Positions 9,320-17,588 are shown, numbered from the stretch's first letter. The stretch: DNA of 64,000 nucleotides from an uncultured Clostridia bacterium (GCA_934754375.1 CAKVHT010000001.1:496001-560000); one strand, 5' to 3'. The notes: generated by a model not told the origin, from the letters alone. Program-made: numbers and translations.

Positions 9320-10036
9320 CTATTGACCACAATTGGCCAATTTTTGCATGATTATACTACCTGCGACACCTGCGTTTAAACTTTCCACCCCAGGCATCAT
9401 TGGTATTGAAATTTTTGATGTTGCAAGTGCCAACATTTCGTCACTTACGCCATTACCTTCATTGCCTATTATAACAGAAACTCTGCCCTTTGGCAAACAA
9501 AATGTATTCAAATCAACCCCTTGCATATCGGCAACCAAAAAGTTATCCGCAACAAGGTTTTTGTTTTGCGTAAATCCCCCATAGTCAACACGATGAACAT
9601 GCGCTTTTAAGATTGTCCCAGCACTGCTTCTAACAACTTTGTCACTGTAAGGGTCAGCCCCGCCAATAAGATAAATATCGTTAAAGCCAAAAGCCATTGC
9701 ACTGCGGATAAGTGTGCCAACGTTGCCAGGGTCTTGCAAATTGTCCAACACTAAAGAATTGCCAATTGAACAAATATCATAGTCTTTAATTTTGCAAACA
9801 CATATCACTGTTTGAGGTGTTTTTGTTGATGCAAGGCTATCAAACATTTTGCTTGAAACCACACTGATATTTGGATATCCTGTTAAATCTGCATTTGTTG
9901 TGATTGTGTGAACAATCTCAAAGCCATTTTCAAGCACGTCATGACAAAATTTGTCACCTTCCACCAAAAATAGTGAATTTGCTGACCTGAACTTTTTATC
10001 TTTTAAGTTTTTTATATCGACATTTGTCAAATTCAT
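9320..10036 (-). CDS. SpoU/TrmH-family RNA 2'-O-methyltransferase
   Basis: 238 aa. An N-terminal substrate-binding domain (about 1-80) is followed by a SPOUT domain with the three knot motifs: DNLQDPGNVGTLIRSA (~95-110), VIIGNEGNGVSDE (~190-202) and SLNAGVAGSIIMQKL (~218-232). It methylates a ribose in rRNA or tRNA; RlmB/TsnR-like enzymes are closest in layout. There is no Shine-Dalgarno: a consensus promoter ends 8 bases before the ATG, so the message should be leaderless. Confidence 0.9.
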   Translation of the reverse strand: MNLTNVDIKNLKDKKFRSANSLFLVEGDKFCHDVLENGFEIVHTITTNADLTGYPNISVVSSKMFDSLASTKTPQTVICVCKIKDYDICSIGNSLVLDNLQDPGNVGTLIRSAMAFGFNDIYLIGGADPYSDKVVRSSAGTILKAHVHRVDYGGFTQNKNLVADNFLVADMQGVDLNTFCLPKGRVSVIIGNEGNGVSDEMLALATSKISIPMMPGVESLNAGVAGSIIMQKLANCGQ

Positions 10037-10044
10037 ACTTTTGA

Positions 10045-10073
10045 ATTATATCAAACAGACAAATATAAGTCAA
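10045..10073 (-). promoter_or_regulatory. Promoter of the SpoU-type methyltransferase (leaderless)
   Basis: TTGACT (10073-10068), 17-base spacer, TATAAT (10050-10045). Initiation 6-7 bases on would fall 2-3 bases before the ATG at 10036. Confidence 0.75.
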
Positions 10074-10117
10074 ACAAAACTTTTAAGCATAAGGCTAATT
10101 ATGTTTATAAAAATGCA

Positions 10118-10256
10118 AAAAAGACCAACTGCAAATTTAAAATTTAATTTTTTGCCTTAATCCGCATTTATTGATTGTGATTAAGCACAACCATTAAAAG
10201 TTAAAGGAAAATTTGTTAATTTTACACTTAAATTTAAACTGCTAATTGGTCTTTTT
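10118..10256. repeat. Inverted repeat in the 10037-10275 gap
   Basis: Perfect 11-base arms (10118-10128 and 10246-10256, AAAAAGACCAA) flank about 117 bases of AT-rich DNA; the inner flanks are also roughly complementary. It may be an extended terminator or a small MITE-like remnant. No ORF inside. Confidence 0.5.
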
Positions 10257-10275
10257 AAAATATTAATTTTAATTA

Positions 10276-11187
10276 TTAAAATTTCTTTTCAAAATTAGCC
10301 CACAAATTGGTTGGATATGCGCCTGATTCAACAAGTTGATTTATCCCTTCCACCACTGATGATTTATCTTCTTTATATGTCACACCAAGCCATTTTGATT
10401 TGGTTTGTTTTACCCCAACTTCAACCATATTTGATTTAATCATTGTGTCTATAACATCTGGAATCAAAAATTCACTTTTCCATGGGTCAAAAGGCATATC
10501 ATTGGTCAAAAACTTTTTAAATTCTGCTTCCAAAACCGGGAACAAATTTGGTCTAAAGCACCACATATTCATTGAAACTGGTGTATCATCATCTATCACA
10601 TATCTTTCATTTGCACCAAGTGGTGTTGCAACGATTATGCCATTTTCACGTTCAACAGAACTTTCTATTATGCCTGTTAATTTGCCAGCTTTTATCTTGC
10701 AAATCCCACGTTTTGAAGCGCCATTTTCACTTATGGTATTTTTAACTTTATATGCAACCAAACCATATTCATCTTGATTATGTGCCATAAAATTGCGGGC
10801 AGTATCAAATGCATTTTTGCCATAAAAATCATCGGCATTTATTATTGCAAAATCATCTTTAACAATGTCTTTACAGCATAAAATTGCATGACCTGTTCCC
10901 CATGGTTTAACCCTATCTTCTGGTACAGAAAACCCTTGTGGCAAATTTTCTAGTTGTTGAAATACATATTCAACTTTGATTTTGTCTTCAATTCGCTTTC
11001 CAATTGTATCTTTAAATGTCTCAAAGTTTTCTTTCTTAATTATAAATATCACACGGTCAAAACCAGCCCTAATTGCATCATAAATTGAATAATCTATGAT
11101 AAATTCTCCATTTTTGCCAATGGGCTCAATTTGTTTTAATCCTCCAAAACGGCTACCCATACCTGCAGCCATAATAACTAAATCCAT
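10276..11187 (-). CDS. NDP-sugar nucleotidyltransferase-like protein
   Basis: 303 aa. The N-terminal nucleotide-binding signature MAAGMGSRFGGLKQIEPIG and the metal-binding INADDFYG (~114-121) place it with the nucleotidyltransferases that join a sugar-1-phosphate to an NTP. The usual Lys of the KPLIPI pattern is replaced by a KQIEPIG version typical of a clostridial subgroup. Lacks the left-handed beta-helix of GlmU/GlmC, so it is probably a single-domain transferase; the sugar cannot be told. Own promoter; monocistronic. Confidence 0.85.
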   Translation of the reverse strand: MDLVIMAAGMGSRFGGLKQIEPIGKNGEFIIDYSIYDAIRAGFDRVIFIIKKENFETFKDTIGKRIEDKIKVEYVFQQLENLPQGFSVPEDRVKPWGTGHAILCCKDIVKDDFAIINADDFYGKNAFDTARNFMAHNQDEYGLVAYKVKNTISENGASKRGICKIKAGKLTGIIESSVERENGIIVATPLGANERYVIDDDTPVSMNMWCFRPNLFPVLEAEFKKFLTNDMPFDPWKSEFLIPDVIDTMIKSNMVEVGVKQTKSKWLGVTYKEDKSSVVEGINQLVESGAYPTNLWANFEKKF

Positions 11188-11208
11188 AGCATCTCCTGTT
11201 CAATTATC

Positions 11209-11237
11209 ATATTATCAATTACTTTGATTAATGTCAA
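11209..11237 (-). promoter_or_regulatory. Promoter of the nucleotidyltransferase
   Basis: TTGACA (11237-11232), 17-base spacer, TAATAT (11214-11209), 22 bases before the ATG with AGGAGA between. Confidence 0.75.
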
Positions 11238-11306
11238 ATCATTATAATTATAATGAGCCGACAATCACATTTTAAAACAACAATTTTCTCCAAGTTGTGT
11301 ATGAAA

Positions 11307-11337
11307 AATAAAAGCCACACAATATATGGCTTTTATT
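11307..11337 (-). terminator. Terminator after the lipoprotein gene
   Basis: 11-base perfect stem (AATAAAAGCCA, 11307-11317, with 11327-11337) and flanking A/T runs; sits past the lipoprotein stop. Confidence 0.8.
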
Positions 11338-11375
11338 TACTGTTTCTTGATTTTAGCATGCTGTTTAGGTTTAAA

Positions 11376-12185
11376 TTACGCACCAACAACAATGCTTAAA
11401 ATATCTTTATAATCATCAAAATTTGGGAAAGCAATATTTTGGTCAATCTTTGTCAATAAAATTTCTGTTGTAACTGAACCATTGGCTGTAATTTTTAATT
11501 GATTTAGCTTGCCGTCTTTTAATTCAAGTTCTGCATTAATGTCTGTAAAATACATTTCATCAGGTAATTCAACATTTTCTTTTTTGCTCAATTTGAATTT
11601 TGTGTTATCATCAGTCTTTTCAAATTTGAAATAAGTGCTATTTTCAAGAGCTTCAAAAACATCATCTAGCAAACTTGAAGCACTTGCATTTTCAGCAATA
11701 CTAATGTAGTTTTCAGTCAATTCTTTAAATTGTTCACCATAACTTTTTGTTGGGTCAAATTTATATTTCATTGTAGCAGTTACCCCAGCATAGTTTGTTG
11801 TGGCATTTATGTAGAACAATGAATCTTTGTAATAGACATTTGCTGTCAATTTTTGAGCACCATTAGTCATAGTCATCTTAATTGCCAAGCCGACCAAAAC
11901 ACCTTGATTATTAAATTCAAGAGCCATGGTTGCTTCTTGTTCACTACCTGATGCATCTGTTACATGAGTATATACCTTATACTTGTTGAAACTATCAACG
12001 ATTGGCGCTTTTTTTGTGCCCAAAACTGTTACAACTTGTTCAGCTTCTGTTTCTTTAAAATCGCCTTGAATTGAAACTTCTGGCTTTGTGTCCAAATTTA
12101 CATTATTTTTGTTACCACAAGCAACCAGACCAACACAACAAACTGCAAGCAAAAGACAAATAAGCCAATTTTTAAATTTTTTCAT
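11376..12185 (-). CDS. Predicted lipoprotein of unknown function
   Basis: 269 aa. A lysine-rich start, hydrophobic core and lipobox LVAC (Cys at ~23) give a type II signal peptide, so the mature protein is membrane-anchored outside the cell. The remainder alternates beta strands and resembles the LolA/LppX-like layout of many clostridial lipoproteins, but no motif proves this. It has its own promoter and terminator and is therefore expressed alone. Confidence 0.8.
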   Translation of the reverse strand: MKKFKNWLICLLLAVCCVGLVACGNKNNVNLDTKPEVSIQGDFKETEAEQVVTVLGTKKAPIVDSFNKYKVYTHVTDASGSEQEATMALEFNNQGVLVGLAIKMTMTNGAQKLTANVYYKDSLFYINATTNYAGVTATMKYKFDPTKSYGEQFKELTENYISIAENASASSLLDDVFEALENSTYFKFEKTDDNTKFKLSKKENVELPDEMYFTDINAELELKDGKLNQLKITANGSVTTEILLTKIDQNIAFPNFDDYKDILSIVVGA

Positions 12186-12251
12186 TTCCCCCTCCTATCT
12201 TGAATACAAATGATGATTACATAGATTTTCCATCAATCAATATTCATGATA

Positions 12252-12281
12252 ATTATATATAAATTGGTAAAAATCTGTCAA
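12252..12281 (-). promoter_or_regulatory. Promoter of the lipoprotein gene
   Basis: TTGACA (12281-12276), 18-base spacer, TATAAT (12257-12252). Confidence 0.75.
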
Positions 12282-12344
12282 TCAAATTTTTAAATTTGAT
12301 TTAAATTTACCTATCAAACTTGAATTTAACCTTCAATATTATTG

Positions 12345-12381
12345 CAAAAAAAACACCAACATTACTATTAATGCTGGTATT
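12345..12381 (-). terminator. Terminator after the 12401 gene
   Basis: 13-pair stem between 12352-12364 and 12369-12381 (two G-U) with a 4-base loop, then a T run on the minus strand. Confidence 0.85.
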
Positions 12382-12400
12382 TTTAAATTAAACACAAATA

Positions 12401-13078
12401 TTAAAGTTTAATCTCTTTTGATTCGTCCAAAGTAACTTTATCTTCAATTGTTTTTACTGTTTCTTCAGTGTCAAATGGAAGAACAGGACGGCAACCTTTT
12501 GCCATTTCACGTGCTGAACGTGAACAATTTGCCAAAGCTTCGCGTTCTGCTTTTTTATACTTTGCAAGTATTTTTTGAATAAGATTTAAATAAGCAATAT
12601 TGCTTTTATGACGCATAACTTCTACAAAATCTTCTTCAGAAACTGTCAACATTTCTTCAATCTTGGCTTGTTCTTTTTTGTTGTTTTGAATATCTTTTTC
12701 TGCCAAACCAGCAAGATATTTATCATCTGTTTTTGATTTTGATTCTTCAGCCATAGCAATCCTGAAACTGATTGACGCATCTTTAACTTCTAATTTTTTA
12801 CGTTTATCAGCATATTTTGAACAAATGATTTTTGAAAAATTTTGATTTTCCTTGCCTGAGCGTGTAATTTTTGTTTCAACAACAGCGCCATCTTCAACAA
12901 CACCTTCCATAGGTTCTTCACTTGTAGCTGTTTCAACTTGAGCATCAGTTTCTTCAGTTGGCACAAATGTTGAAACCTCGTCATTTTCTTCAATTGATTG
13001 GCATGTTGATTTTGACATTTCAACTTCAACTTTATTTCTGCCTGTGATTTTATTCCACAATCTTGTAATCATTCCCAT
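12401..13078 (-). CDS. Unknown acidic/charged cytoplasmic protein
   Basis: 225 aa. The first ~16 residues (MGMITRLWNKITGR) could form an amphipathic helix; residues 20-75 are acidic and low-complexity (Glu, Thr, Val), and 80-205 are helical and rich in Lys, Glu, Ala. Four Cys are scattered. No known domain is evident. It lies just downstream of rplT on the same strand but behind the rplT terminator and its own promoter, so it is a separate unit. Its promoter shares a 28-base block with the gene at 14648. Confidence 0.75.
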   Translation of the reverse strand: MGMITRLWNKITGRNKVEVEMSKSTCQSIEENDEVSTFVPTEETDAQVETATSEEPMEGVVEDGAVVETKITRSGKENQNFSKIICSKYADKRKKLEVKDASISFRIAMAEESKSKTDDKYLAGLAEKDIQNNKKEQAKIEEMLTVSEEDFVEVMRHKSNIAYLNLIQKILAKYKKAEREALANCSRSAREMAKGCRPVLPFDTEETVKTIEDKVTLDESKEIKL

Positions 13079-13113
13079 AATTAATTCTCCCTACCTTATT
13101 TCAAAGCAAGTAA

Positions 13114-13141
13114 ATTATAATATATTTTTTTAACTTGTCAA
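13114..13141 (-). promoter_or_regulatory. Promoter of the 12401 gene
   Basis: TTGACA (13141-13136), 16-base spacer, TATAAT (13119-13114). The -35 lies inside the 28-base repeat at 13131-13158. Confidence 0.8.
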
Positions 13142-13158
13142 TACCAAATTTAAAATTT
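13131..13158. repeat. 28-bp direct repeat, copy 1
   Basis: Identical over 28 bases to 15257-15284, same orientation, covering a -35 element and the DNA upstream of it. The two copies flank the infC operon. Confidence 0.9.
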
Positions 13159-13221
13159 CTGCCTGCAGATACCTGGGTTTTATTCTTTGCTCATATATGC
13201 GCCCGTTTTAAGGTAAGGAAA

Positions 13222-13249
13222 GAAAAAAAAGTTGGCTATAAACCAACTT
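13222..13249 (-). terminator. Terminator of infC-rpmI-rplT
   Basis: Seven-pair stem AAGTTGG/CCAACTT (13229-13235 with 13243-13249) followed on the minus strand by a run of T; begins 9 bases past the rplT stop. Confidence 0.9.
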
Positions 13250-13257
13250 CTTTTTAA

Positions 13258-13605
13258 CTATGCTTGTTTAGCTGTTGTTACAAGTTTTGCAAATGCTTCT
13301 TTGTCGCAAACTGCCATATCAGCCAAAACCTTACGGTTAAGGTCAATATTTGCTTTTTTCAAACCAGCAATAAATTTGCTGTATGAAATTGCATTTTCAC
13401 GGCATGCTGCGTTGATACGTGTAATCCACAATGAACGCATATCACGTTTTTTCAATTTACGGCCAGTAAAAGCATATTGACCAGATTTCATAACTGCTTG
13501 ACGTGCAACACGGTACAATTTAGATTTAGCACCACGATAACCTTTTGCGTCTTTTAAAATAGCACGACGTTTCTTTGTTGCATTAACACTACGTTTAATT
13601 CTCAT
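13258..13605 (-). CDS. rplT: 50S ribosomal protein L20
   Basis: 115 aa, normal length. Basic N-terminal arm (MRIKRSVNATKKRRAILK) and the conserved LYRVARQAVMKSGQYAFTGRK and RLWITRINAA-type segments. L20 organises early 23S folding and, in Firmicutes, represses its own operon by binding the infC leader. Shine-Dalgarno AGGAGGCC. Last gene of infC-rpmI-rplT. Confidence 0.98.
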   Translation of the reverse strand: MRIKRSVNATKKRRAILKDAKGYRGAKSKLYRVARQAVMKSGQYAFTGRKLKKRDMRSLWITRINAACRENAISYSKFIAGLKKANIDLNRKVLADMAVCDKEAFAKLVTTAKQA

Positions 13606-13615
13606 CTTCGGCCTC

Positions 13616-13804
13616 CTAAATCATTTCCTTTATGTTTCTTTCATATTGTTTTGAAACATAACCGGTTTTTCTTAAATTTCTTTTTCTCTTACGAGATTTT
13701 TTTGTCAAAATGTGACCTTTACCATCGTGCATCATTTTGATTTTGCCTGTGCCTGTAAGTTTAAAACGTTTAGCAACAGTCTTTCTTGTTTTCATTTTTG
13801 GCAT
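13616..13804 (-). CDS. rpmI: 50S ribosomal protein L35
   Basis: 62 aa, starts MPKMKTRKTVAKRFKLTGTG, the classic L35 sequence, very basic with the HILTKKSRKRKRNLR core. Ten bases before rplT and 58 after infC. Shine-Dalgarno AAAGGAGA. Confidence 0.98.
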   Translation of the reverse strand: MPKMKTRKTVAKRFKLTGTGKIKMMHDGKGHILTKKSRKRKRNLRKTGYVSKQYERNIKEMI

Positions 13805-13862
13805 AATTGTCTCCTTAAAAATTTATTTGTAAAATGTAGTTATCTAACTCGTACAAATATTG

Positions 13863-14375
13863 TTACTTTTTTGAAATAGGTGCAAGGAACATAAAGATAT
13901 TTCTTCCATTAATTTCAGGTTGTTTGTCAATTTGACCAACACTTGCACACATTGAAGCAAATTTATTCATGATCTCCACACCAACTTGTGGGCGAGCTTG
14001 AAGCCTGCCAAACATCCGGATATTAACCTTAACTTTGCTTCCGTCTGCTAAAAACTTGCAAACTTGTTTTGCTTTAATTTCAAGGTCATGGTCGTCAATT
14101 GTCATACTTAAAGACATCTCTTTAAGTTGAGCAACTTTTTGCGCCTTTTTTTGATCTTTCAATTTTTTAAGTTCATCAAAACGATACTTGCCATAATCCA
14201 TAATTTTGCATACTGGTGGCTTTGCATCAGGTGCAATAAGGACAAGGTCAAGTTCATAGTTTGATGCGGTTTCAAGCGCTTTTTCGCTTGACATAATACC
14301 AAGTTGTTCGCTGTTTGGACCAATCAAACGAACTTCTGGCAAAACGATTTGTTCATTTTTAAGTGATTCTTTCAA
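13863..14375 (-). CDS. infC: Translation initiation factor IF-3, TTG start
   Basis: 170 aa. N-domain with EVRLIGPNSEQLGIMSS and the linker leading to the C-domain (YGKYRFDELKK, QLKEMSLSMTI). IF-3 keeps 30S subunits free and checks the start codon. I place the start at the TTG at 14375 because AGGAGG stands four bases upstream; an ATG further up (14429) lies in the leader hairpin and has no ribosome site. Non-ATG starts are a known feature of infC because IF-3 discriminates against them, giving autoregulation. Confidence 0.93.
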   Translation of the reverse strand: MKESLKNEQIVLPEVRLIGPNSEQLGIMSSEKALETASNYELDLVLIAPDAKPPVCKIMDYGKYRFDELKKLKDQKKAQKVAQLKEMSLSMTIDDHDLEIKAKQVCKFLADGSKVKVNIRMFGRLQARPQVGVEIMNKFASMCASVGQIDKQPEINGRNIFMFLAPISKK

Positions 14376-14547
14376 ATTTCCTCCTATCCAAAAAAAATGG
14401 GTCACTTTATGTAAAAGCACCCAAAACAAAAATCAACAAAATAAATTAACACCAATTGTGGCTGGCAGACCACGTATTGTTATAGTTAAATTTACAACCA
14501 TTGTCGCTTTTGCTTCAAGGTGAGAAGTGGTAACTCCTACTTTTACA
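14376..14547 (-). promoter_or_regulatory. infC leader, L20-type attenuator
   Basis: A ~172-base untranslated leader runs from the predicted start near 14547 to the TTG. It contains CTTCTCACCTTG, a run resembling the conserved part of Firmicute L20 leaders, and ends with a terminator-like hairpin (14398-14423, TGGGT/ACCCA plus inner pairs) followed by eight T residues immediately before the ribosome site. This is the expected design for L20-dependent premature termination. Assignment to the L20 leader family is from memory of that class, not from a covariance search. Confidence 0.6.
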
Positions 14548-14553
14548 GAACAA

Positions 14554-14582
14554 ATAATATCAAAAATATTTTTGTTTGTCAA
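14554..14582 (-). promoter_or_regulatory. Promoter of infC-rpmI-rplT
   Basis: TTGACA (14582-14577), 17-base spacer, TATTAT (14559-14554). Confidence 0.85.
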
Positions 14583-14620
14583 TGGTTTTTATTTAGTTTT
14601 TTTGTATTGCACAACAAAAT

Positions 14621-14648
14621 AAAAAAAGTCAACTTGATGTTGACCTTT
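14621..14648 (-). terminator. Terminator after the 14648 gene
   Basis: Ten-pair stem between 14624-14633 and 14639-14648, five-base loop, T run on the minus strand; the stem reaches the stop codon. Confidence 0.85.
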
Positions 14649-15223
14649 TATTTGACCAATGTAAAACCCAAATAATGAGCCTTTTTTAAAGCACTTGTAT
14701 GAATGGCTTTTTCTATTTTACGTTGCATTTCTTTTGCCTGCATAAATTTTTCAATCTCGCCCGTGTCATCAATGATTGCACGACACTCATCTTCATAAAC
14801 TTTAAGCAATTTTGCGATTAATTTTAAATTTTGCAATTCAAAACAATATCCAAGTTCTTGCTCTTCTTTATCGCAAAGCATATTTATAAGCGAATACACC
14901 CATTCATAATCAAGGTTTGCAATTGCCCCACTTTTTGCCAAAAATGCCGAGAACATATGCAAATTCACTTTTTCTGCTTCAAATATATTTTTAGCAACGT
15001 ATTCGTTGATATCTGGGTCATCTTTAAACATGCTGTTATATGCCGCAAAGAACATCATGCTGTTTACATCTAACTTTTTGATATCAAGCACATTGCTTAC
15101 TTTATAATCAGCAAACTCATTAGTGCATTTCCATGCAGAATTAAAATCATTATTTTCTAATGCGTCAAAATACTTATTTGTATAACTGCGAACCACAGTG
15201 TAAAATTCATTGGATTGTTTCAT
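14648..15223 (-). CDS. Unknown helical protein
   Basis: 191 aa, soluble, almost entirely alpha-helical by composition, with aromatic-rich helices (EFYTVVRSY, MMFFAAYNSMF, YEWVYSLINML). Residues ~140-165 are acidic, and the C-terminus is basic (ALKKAHYLGF). No family is recognised. Own promoter, sharing a 28-base block with the gene at 12401, and own terminator. Shine-Dalgarno GAGGTTGAG before the ATG. Confidence 0.75.
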   Translation of the reverse strand: MKQSNEFYTVVRSYTNKYFDALENNDFNSAWKCTNEFADYKVSNVLDIKKLDVNSMMFFAAYNSMFKDDPDINEYVAKNIFEAEKVNLHMFSAFLAKSGAIANLDYEWVYSLINMLCDKEEQELGYCFELQNLKLIAKLLKVYEDECRAIIDDTGEIEKFMQAKEMQRKIEKAIHTSALKKAHYLGFTLVK

Positions 15224-15238
15224 CTCAACCTCGGCTAT

Positions 15239-15267
15239 ATGCTAACATTGACATACTAACTTGTCAA
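15239..15267 (-). promoter_or_regulatory. Promoter of the 14648 gene
   Basis: TTGACA (15267-15262), 17-base spacer, TAGCAT (15244-15239). Confidence 0.65.
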
Positions 15268-15284
15268 TACCAAATTTAAAATTT
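15257..15284. repeat. 28-bp direct repeat, copy 2
   Basis: Second copy of the block at 13131-13158. The rest of the gap to 15424 is AT-rich and shows no gene. Confidence 0.9.
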
Positions 15285-15424
15285 TTTGTTGTTTTTGTTT
15301 GAAAATATTGCAAAATTTTAATCACTGCACAGTAACAAATCTGTAATAATCCAATATGAAATAACGGTTTAATAATCAAACCAGTTTGATAATTGCTTAG
15401 ATTCTGGTTTATTGTAAATTTCAA

Positions 15425-15451
15425 TAAAAAATAAGGCATCTCTGCCCTATT
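15425..15451 (-). terminator. Terminator after the YhhN-family gene
   Basis: Nine-pair stem 15430-15438 with 15443-15451, then a T-rich tail on the minus strand. Confidence 0.75.
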
Positions 15452-15461
15452 TTAGATTATT

Positions 15462-16154
15462 TTAGTTGTCCTTTTGTGTTGTTGATGGCTTTTTGTCTGT
15501 TGCAAACAAAATAGAACATGCTAACAAAATTTCTGCTGGGTAATATGTTGCCAAACATAAAATGCCAACAACTGGTAAATGCGCAAACACACTAAACAGC
15601 AACATTAAATCTGAAAAGAAGAATAATGCACTGCCAACAACAAGCATGATATTAAGCCCTGTCTTTTTGCGAATGAGATTGGAAATTGCCTTGCCCAGCA
15701 TTAACGAAATTATTAAAGCATAAACAATTGCCACAACTTCAAGCAAACTGCCACCAAAATCAAAAATCGGTGCAAGGACGATTAGCAACAGACATGGAAC
15801 AAATAATATTATGCCTGGGATTAAGTCTTTCCAATTAAATTTATCAAGTGTAAGGTATGAAGTAAAGAAGAATACATGTCCCAAAGCAAAGAATCCTGCA
15901 CCAACAACAAACTGAATTTCAAGCAAAACATCACCTAAAAAGGCACAAAACAAGCCAGCAAGCAGCAAATACATAAATTTGTGGTTTTTGCGTATTTCAC
16001 TGAATGAATAAATAGCATTAATTATCCCCAAAATGACAAACAAAGCACTGGTAACTGCTTTTGCAAGCAAAACATCAGTTAAAATATAAACAACATCTCC
16101 AGTTAAAATCATAAGCATTAACACAATGTTTGAAAGTTTCATTGAATTTGACAT
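15462..16154 (-). CDS. YhhN-family membrane protein (lysoplasmalogenase-like)
   Basis: 230 aa with about eight membrane segments. The family marks are visible: FLGDVLLE with the acidic pair in TM4, GAGFFALGHVFFFTSYL, and a second Asp in FFSDLMLL. YhhN/TMEM86 proteins cleave lysoplasmalogens in animals; bacterial members are less studied. Plasmalogens occur in anaerobic clostridia, so this role would make sense but is inference. Start set at the ATG at 16154 behind AAGGGGAT; an upstream TTG has no ribosome site. Confidence 0.8.
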   Translation of the reverse strand: MSNSMKLSNIVLMLMILTGDVVYILTDVLLAKAVTSALFVILGIINAIYSFSEIRKNHKFMYLLLAGLFCAFLGDVLLEIQFVVGAGFFALGHVFFFTSYLTLDKFNWKDLIPGIILFVPCLLLIVLAPIFDFGGSLLEVVAIVYALIISLMLGKAISNLIRKKTGLNIMLVVGSALFFFSDLMLLFSVFAHLPVVGILCLATYYPAEILLACSILFATDKKPSTTQKDN

Positions 16155-16213
16155 AATATCCCCTTTTAAAATCAAATATTTTTTTACTTAAATTAGAAAT
16201 TAGCCTTAAAAAA

Positions 16214-17410
16214 CTACTCCTTAATTTTAAGATATATTTCTTTAAGTTGGTCTTTTGTTAAAAGTTTTGGCACTGGATAAAGTGGATTGGCTTCTTTTTC
16301 TGCTGTGGTCGCCAATTCATCAATGTCCTGTTCGTTTATTTCAATATGTGATGGAATATTCATGAATTTATTCATGCTTTCAATCTTTTTGATAAACAAT
16401 TTTGCACCATCGCAATACGATATATTGCGTTCAAACAGCCCAGCATACACACCTAATTGATATAATTTTTTATAAATAGATTTTCCATATCTTTTCAACA
16501 TCACAGGCAAAATAACAGCATTTGCAAGCCCATGCGGGGTGTTATATTTTCCACCCAAAGAGTGCGCAATTGCATGGACATACCCGACATACGACTTTGT
16601 GAAAGCCAACCCAGCCAAATATGATGCGTGCAACATATTTTGACGGGCGGTAATGTCTGTTCCATCAGTATAAGCCTTTTCAATGTTTTCAAATATAAGT
16701 TTAACTGCCTGTTTGCTACATTCTCGTGTACGTTTTGTTGTGCTTTTGCCAATATATGCCTCAACCGCATGTGTAAGTGCGTCCATACCTGTTGTGCTTG
16801 TAACCTTTTGAGGCAATCCAACTGTTAAATTTGCATCTAAAATGGCATATTTTGGTATTAATGGAAAATCATTAATTGCGTATTTATGGCGTGTTTCAGC
16901 ATCTGTTATGACGGCAGCCAATGTTGTTTCACTGCCCGTGCCTGCTGTTGTTGGGATTGCAACCAATGGTGGCAATTTCTTTTTAACTTTAAGCACACCT
17001 TTCATTTGCCCTAATGTTTTGTTCGGACAAGCAATCCTTGCCCCAATTGCTTTTGCACAATCCATTGGTGAGCCACCACCAAAACCTATTAATGCTTGAC
17101 AATTGTTCTCTTTGTATATTTTCAAACCATCATCAACATTTGTTGTGGTTGGATTTGGCACTGTGCCATCATAGACAAAAACTTCGATATTATTTTGTTT
17201 CAAACTATCTTCTAATGCCTTTGTTAGCCCTAGTTTGTTAAGACCAGCATCTGTAACCAACAAGCATTTGCTGATATTGTTGCGTTTAAATTCAAACGCG
17301 AGTTCATCATAATTTTTTAAGATTTGTGGTTCACGATATGGCAAAACTGGCAATAATATTTTAAATATTGTTTGATAAGTTCTGCACCAAAGTGCTTTAA
17401 AGAAATTCAT
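16214..17410 (-). CDS. Iron-containing alcohol dehydrogenase family protein
   Basis: 398 aa. NAD(P) site GFGGGSPMDCAKAIG, substrate-domain PTTAGTGSETT, GMDALTHAVEAY and the metal ligands in HAIAHSLGGKYNTPHG (three His plus an upstream Asp) are intact, so it should be active. Reduces aldehydes or oxidises alcohols with a divalent metal; the substrate is not evident. The ~30 residues before the dehydrogenase domain are an extra amphipathic/hydrophobic leader. ATG at 17410 chosen with GGGGTG upstream. Confidence 0.92.
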   Translation of the reverse strand: MNFFKALWCRTYQTIFKILLPVLPYREPQILKNYDELAFEFKRNNISKCLLVTDAGLNKLGLTKALEDSLKQNNIEVFVYDGTVPNPTTTNVDDGLKIYKENNCQALIGFGGGSPMDCAKAIGARIACPNKTLGQMKGVLKVKKKLPPLVAIPTTAGTGSETTLAAVITDAETRHKYAINDFPLIPKYAILDANLTVGLPQKVTSTTGMDALTHAVEAYIGKSTTKRTRECSKQAVKLIFENIEKAYTDGTDITARQNMLHASYLAGLAFTKSYVGYVHAIAHSLGGKYNTPHGLANAVILPVMLKRYGKSIYKKLYQLGVYAGLFERNISYCDGAKLFIKKIESMNKFMNIPSHIEINEQDIDELATTAEKEANPLYPVPKLLTKDQLKEIYLKIKE

Positions 17411-17550
17411 TTTCACCCCACTGTTTAATTTTATATTAAAATTATTGTTGACTAAAAGTCAAACAAATTAACAATTAAACACACCGACTAATTAATTTTA
17501 GCGATTAAAAGAAAGCCTATTGATGCTCACCCTAAACAAACTTTTGGACA

Positions 17551-17580
17551 AAAAATGACAACAAAGATATGTTGCCATTT
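17551..17580 (-). terminator. Terminator of thrS
   Basis: Eleven-pair stem 17553-17563 with 17570-17580 (one G-U), six-base loop, T run on the minus strand. Confidence 0.85.
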
Positions 17581-17588
17581 AATTGTGA

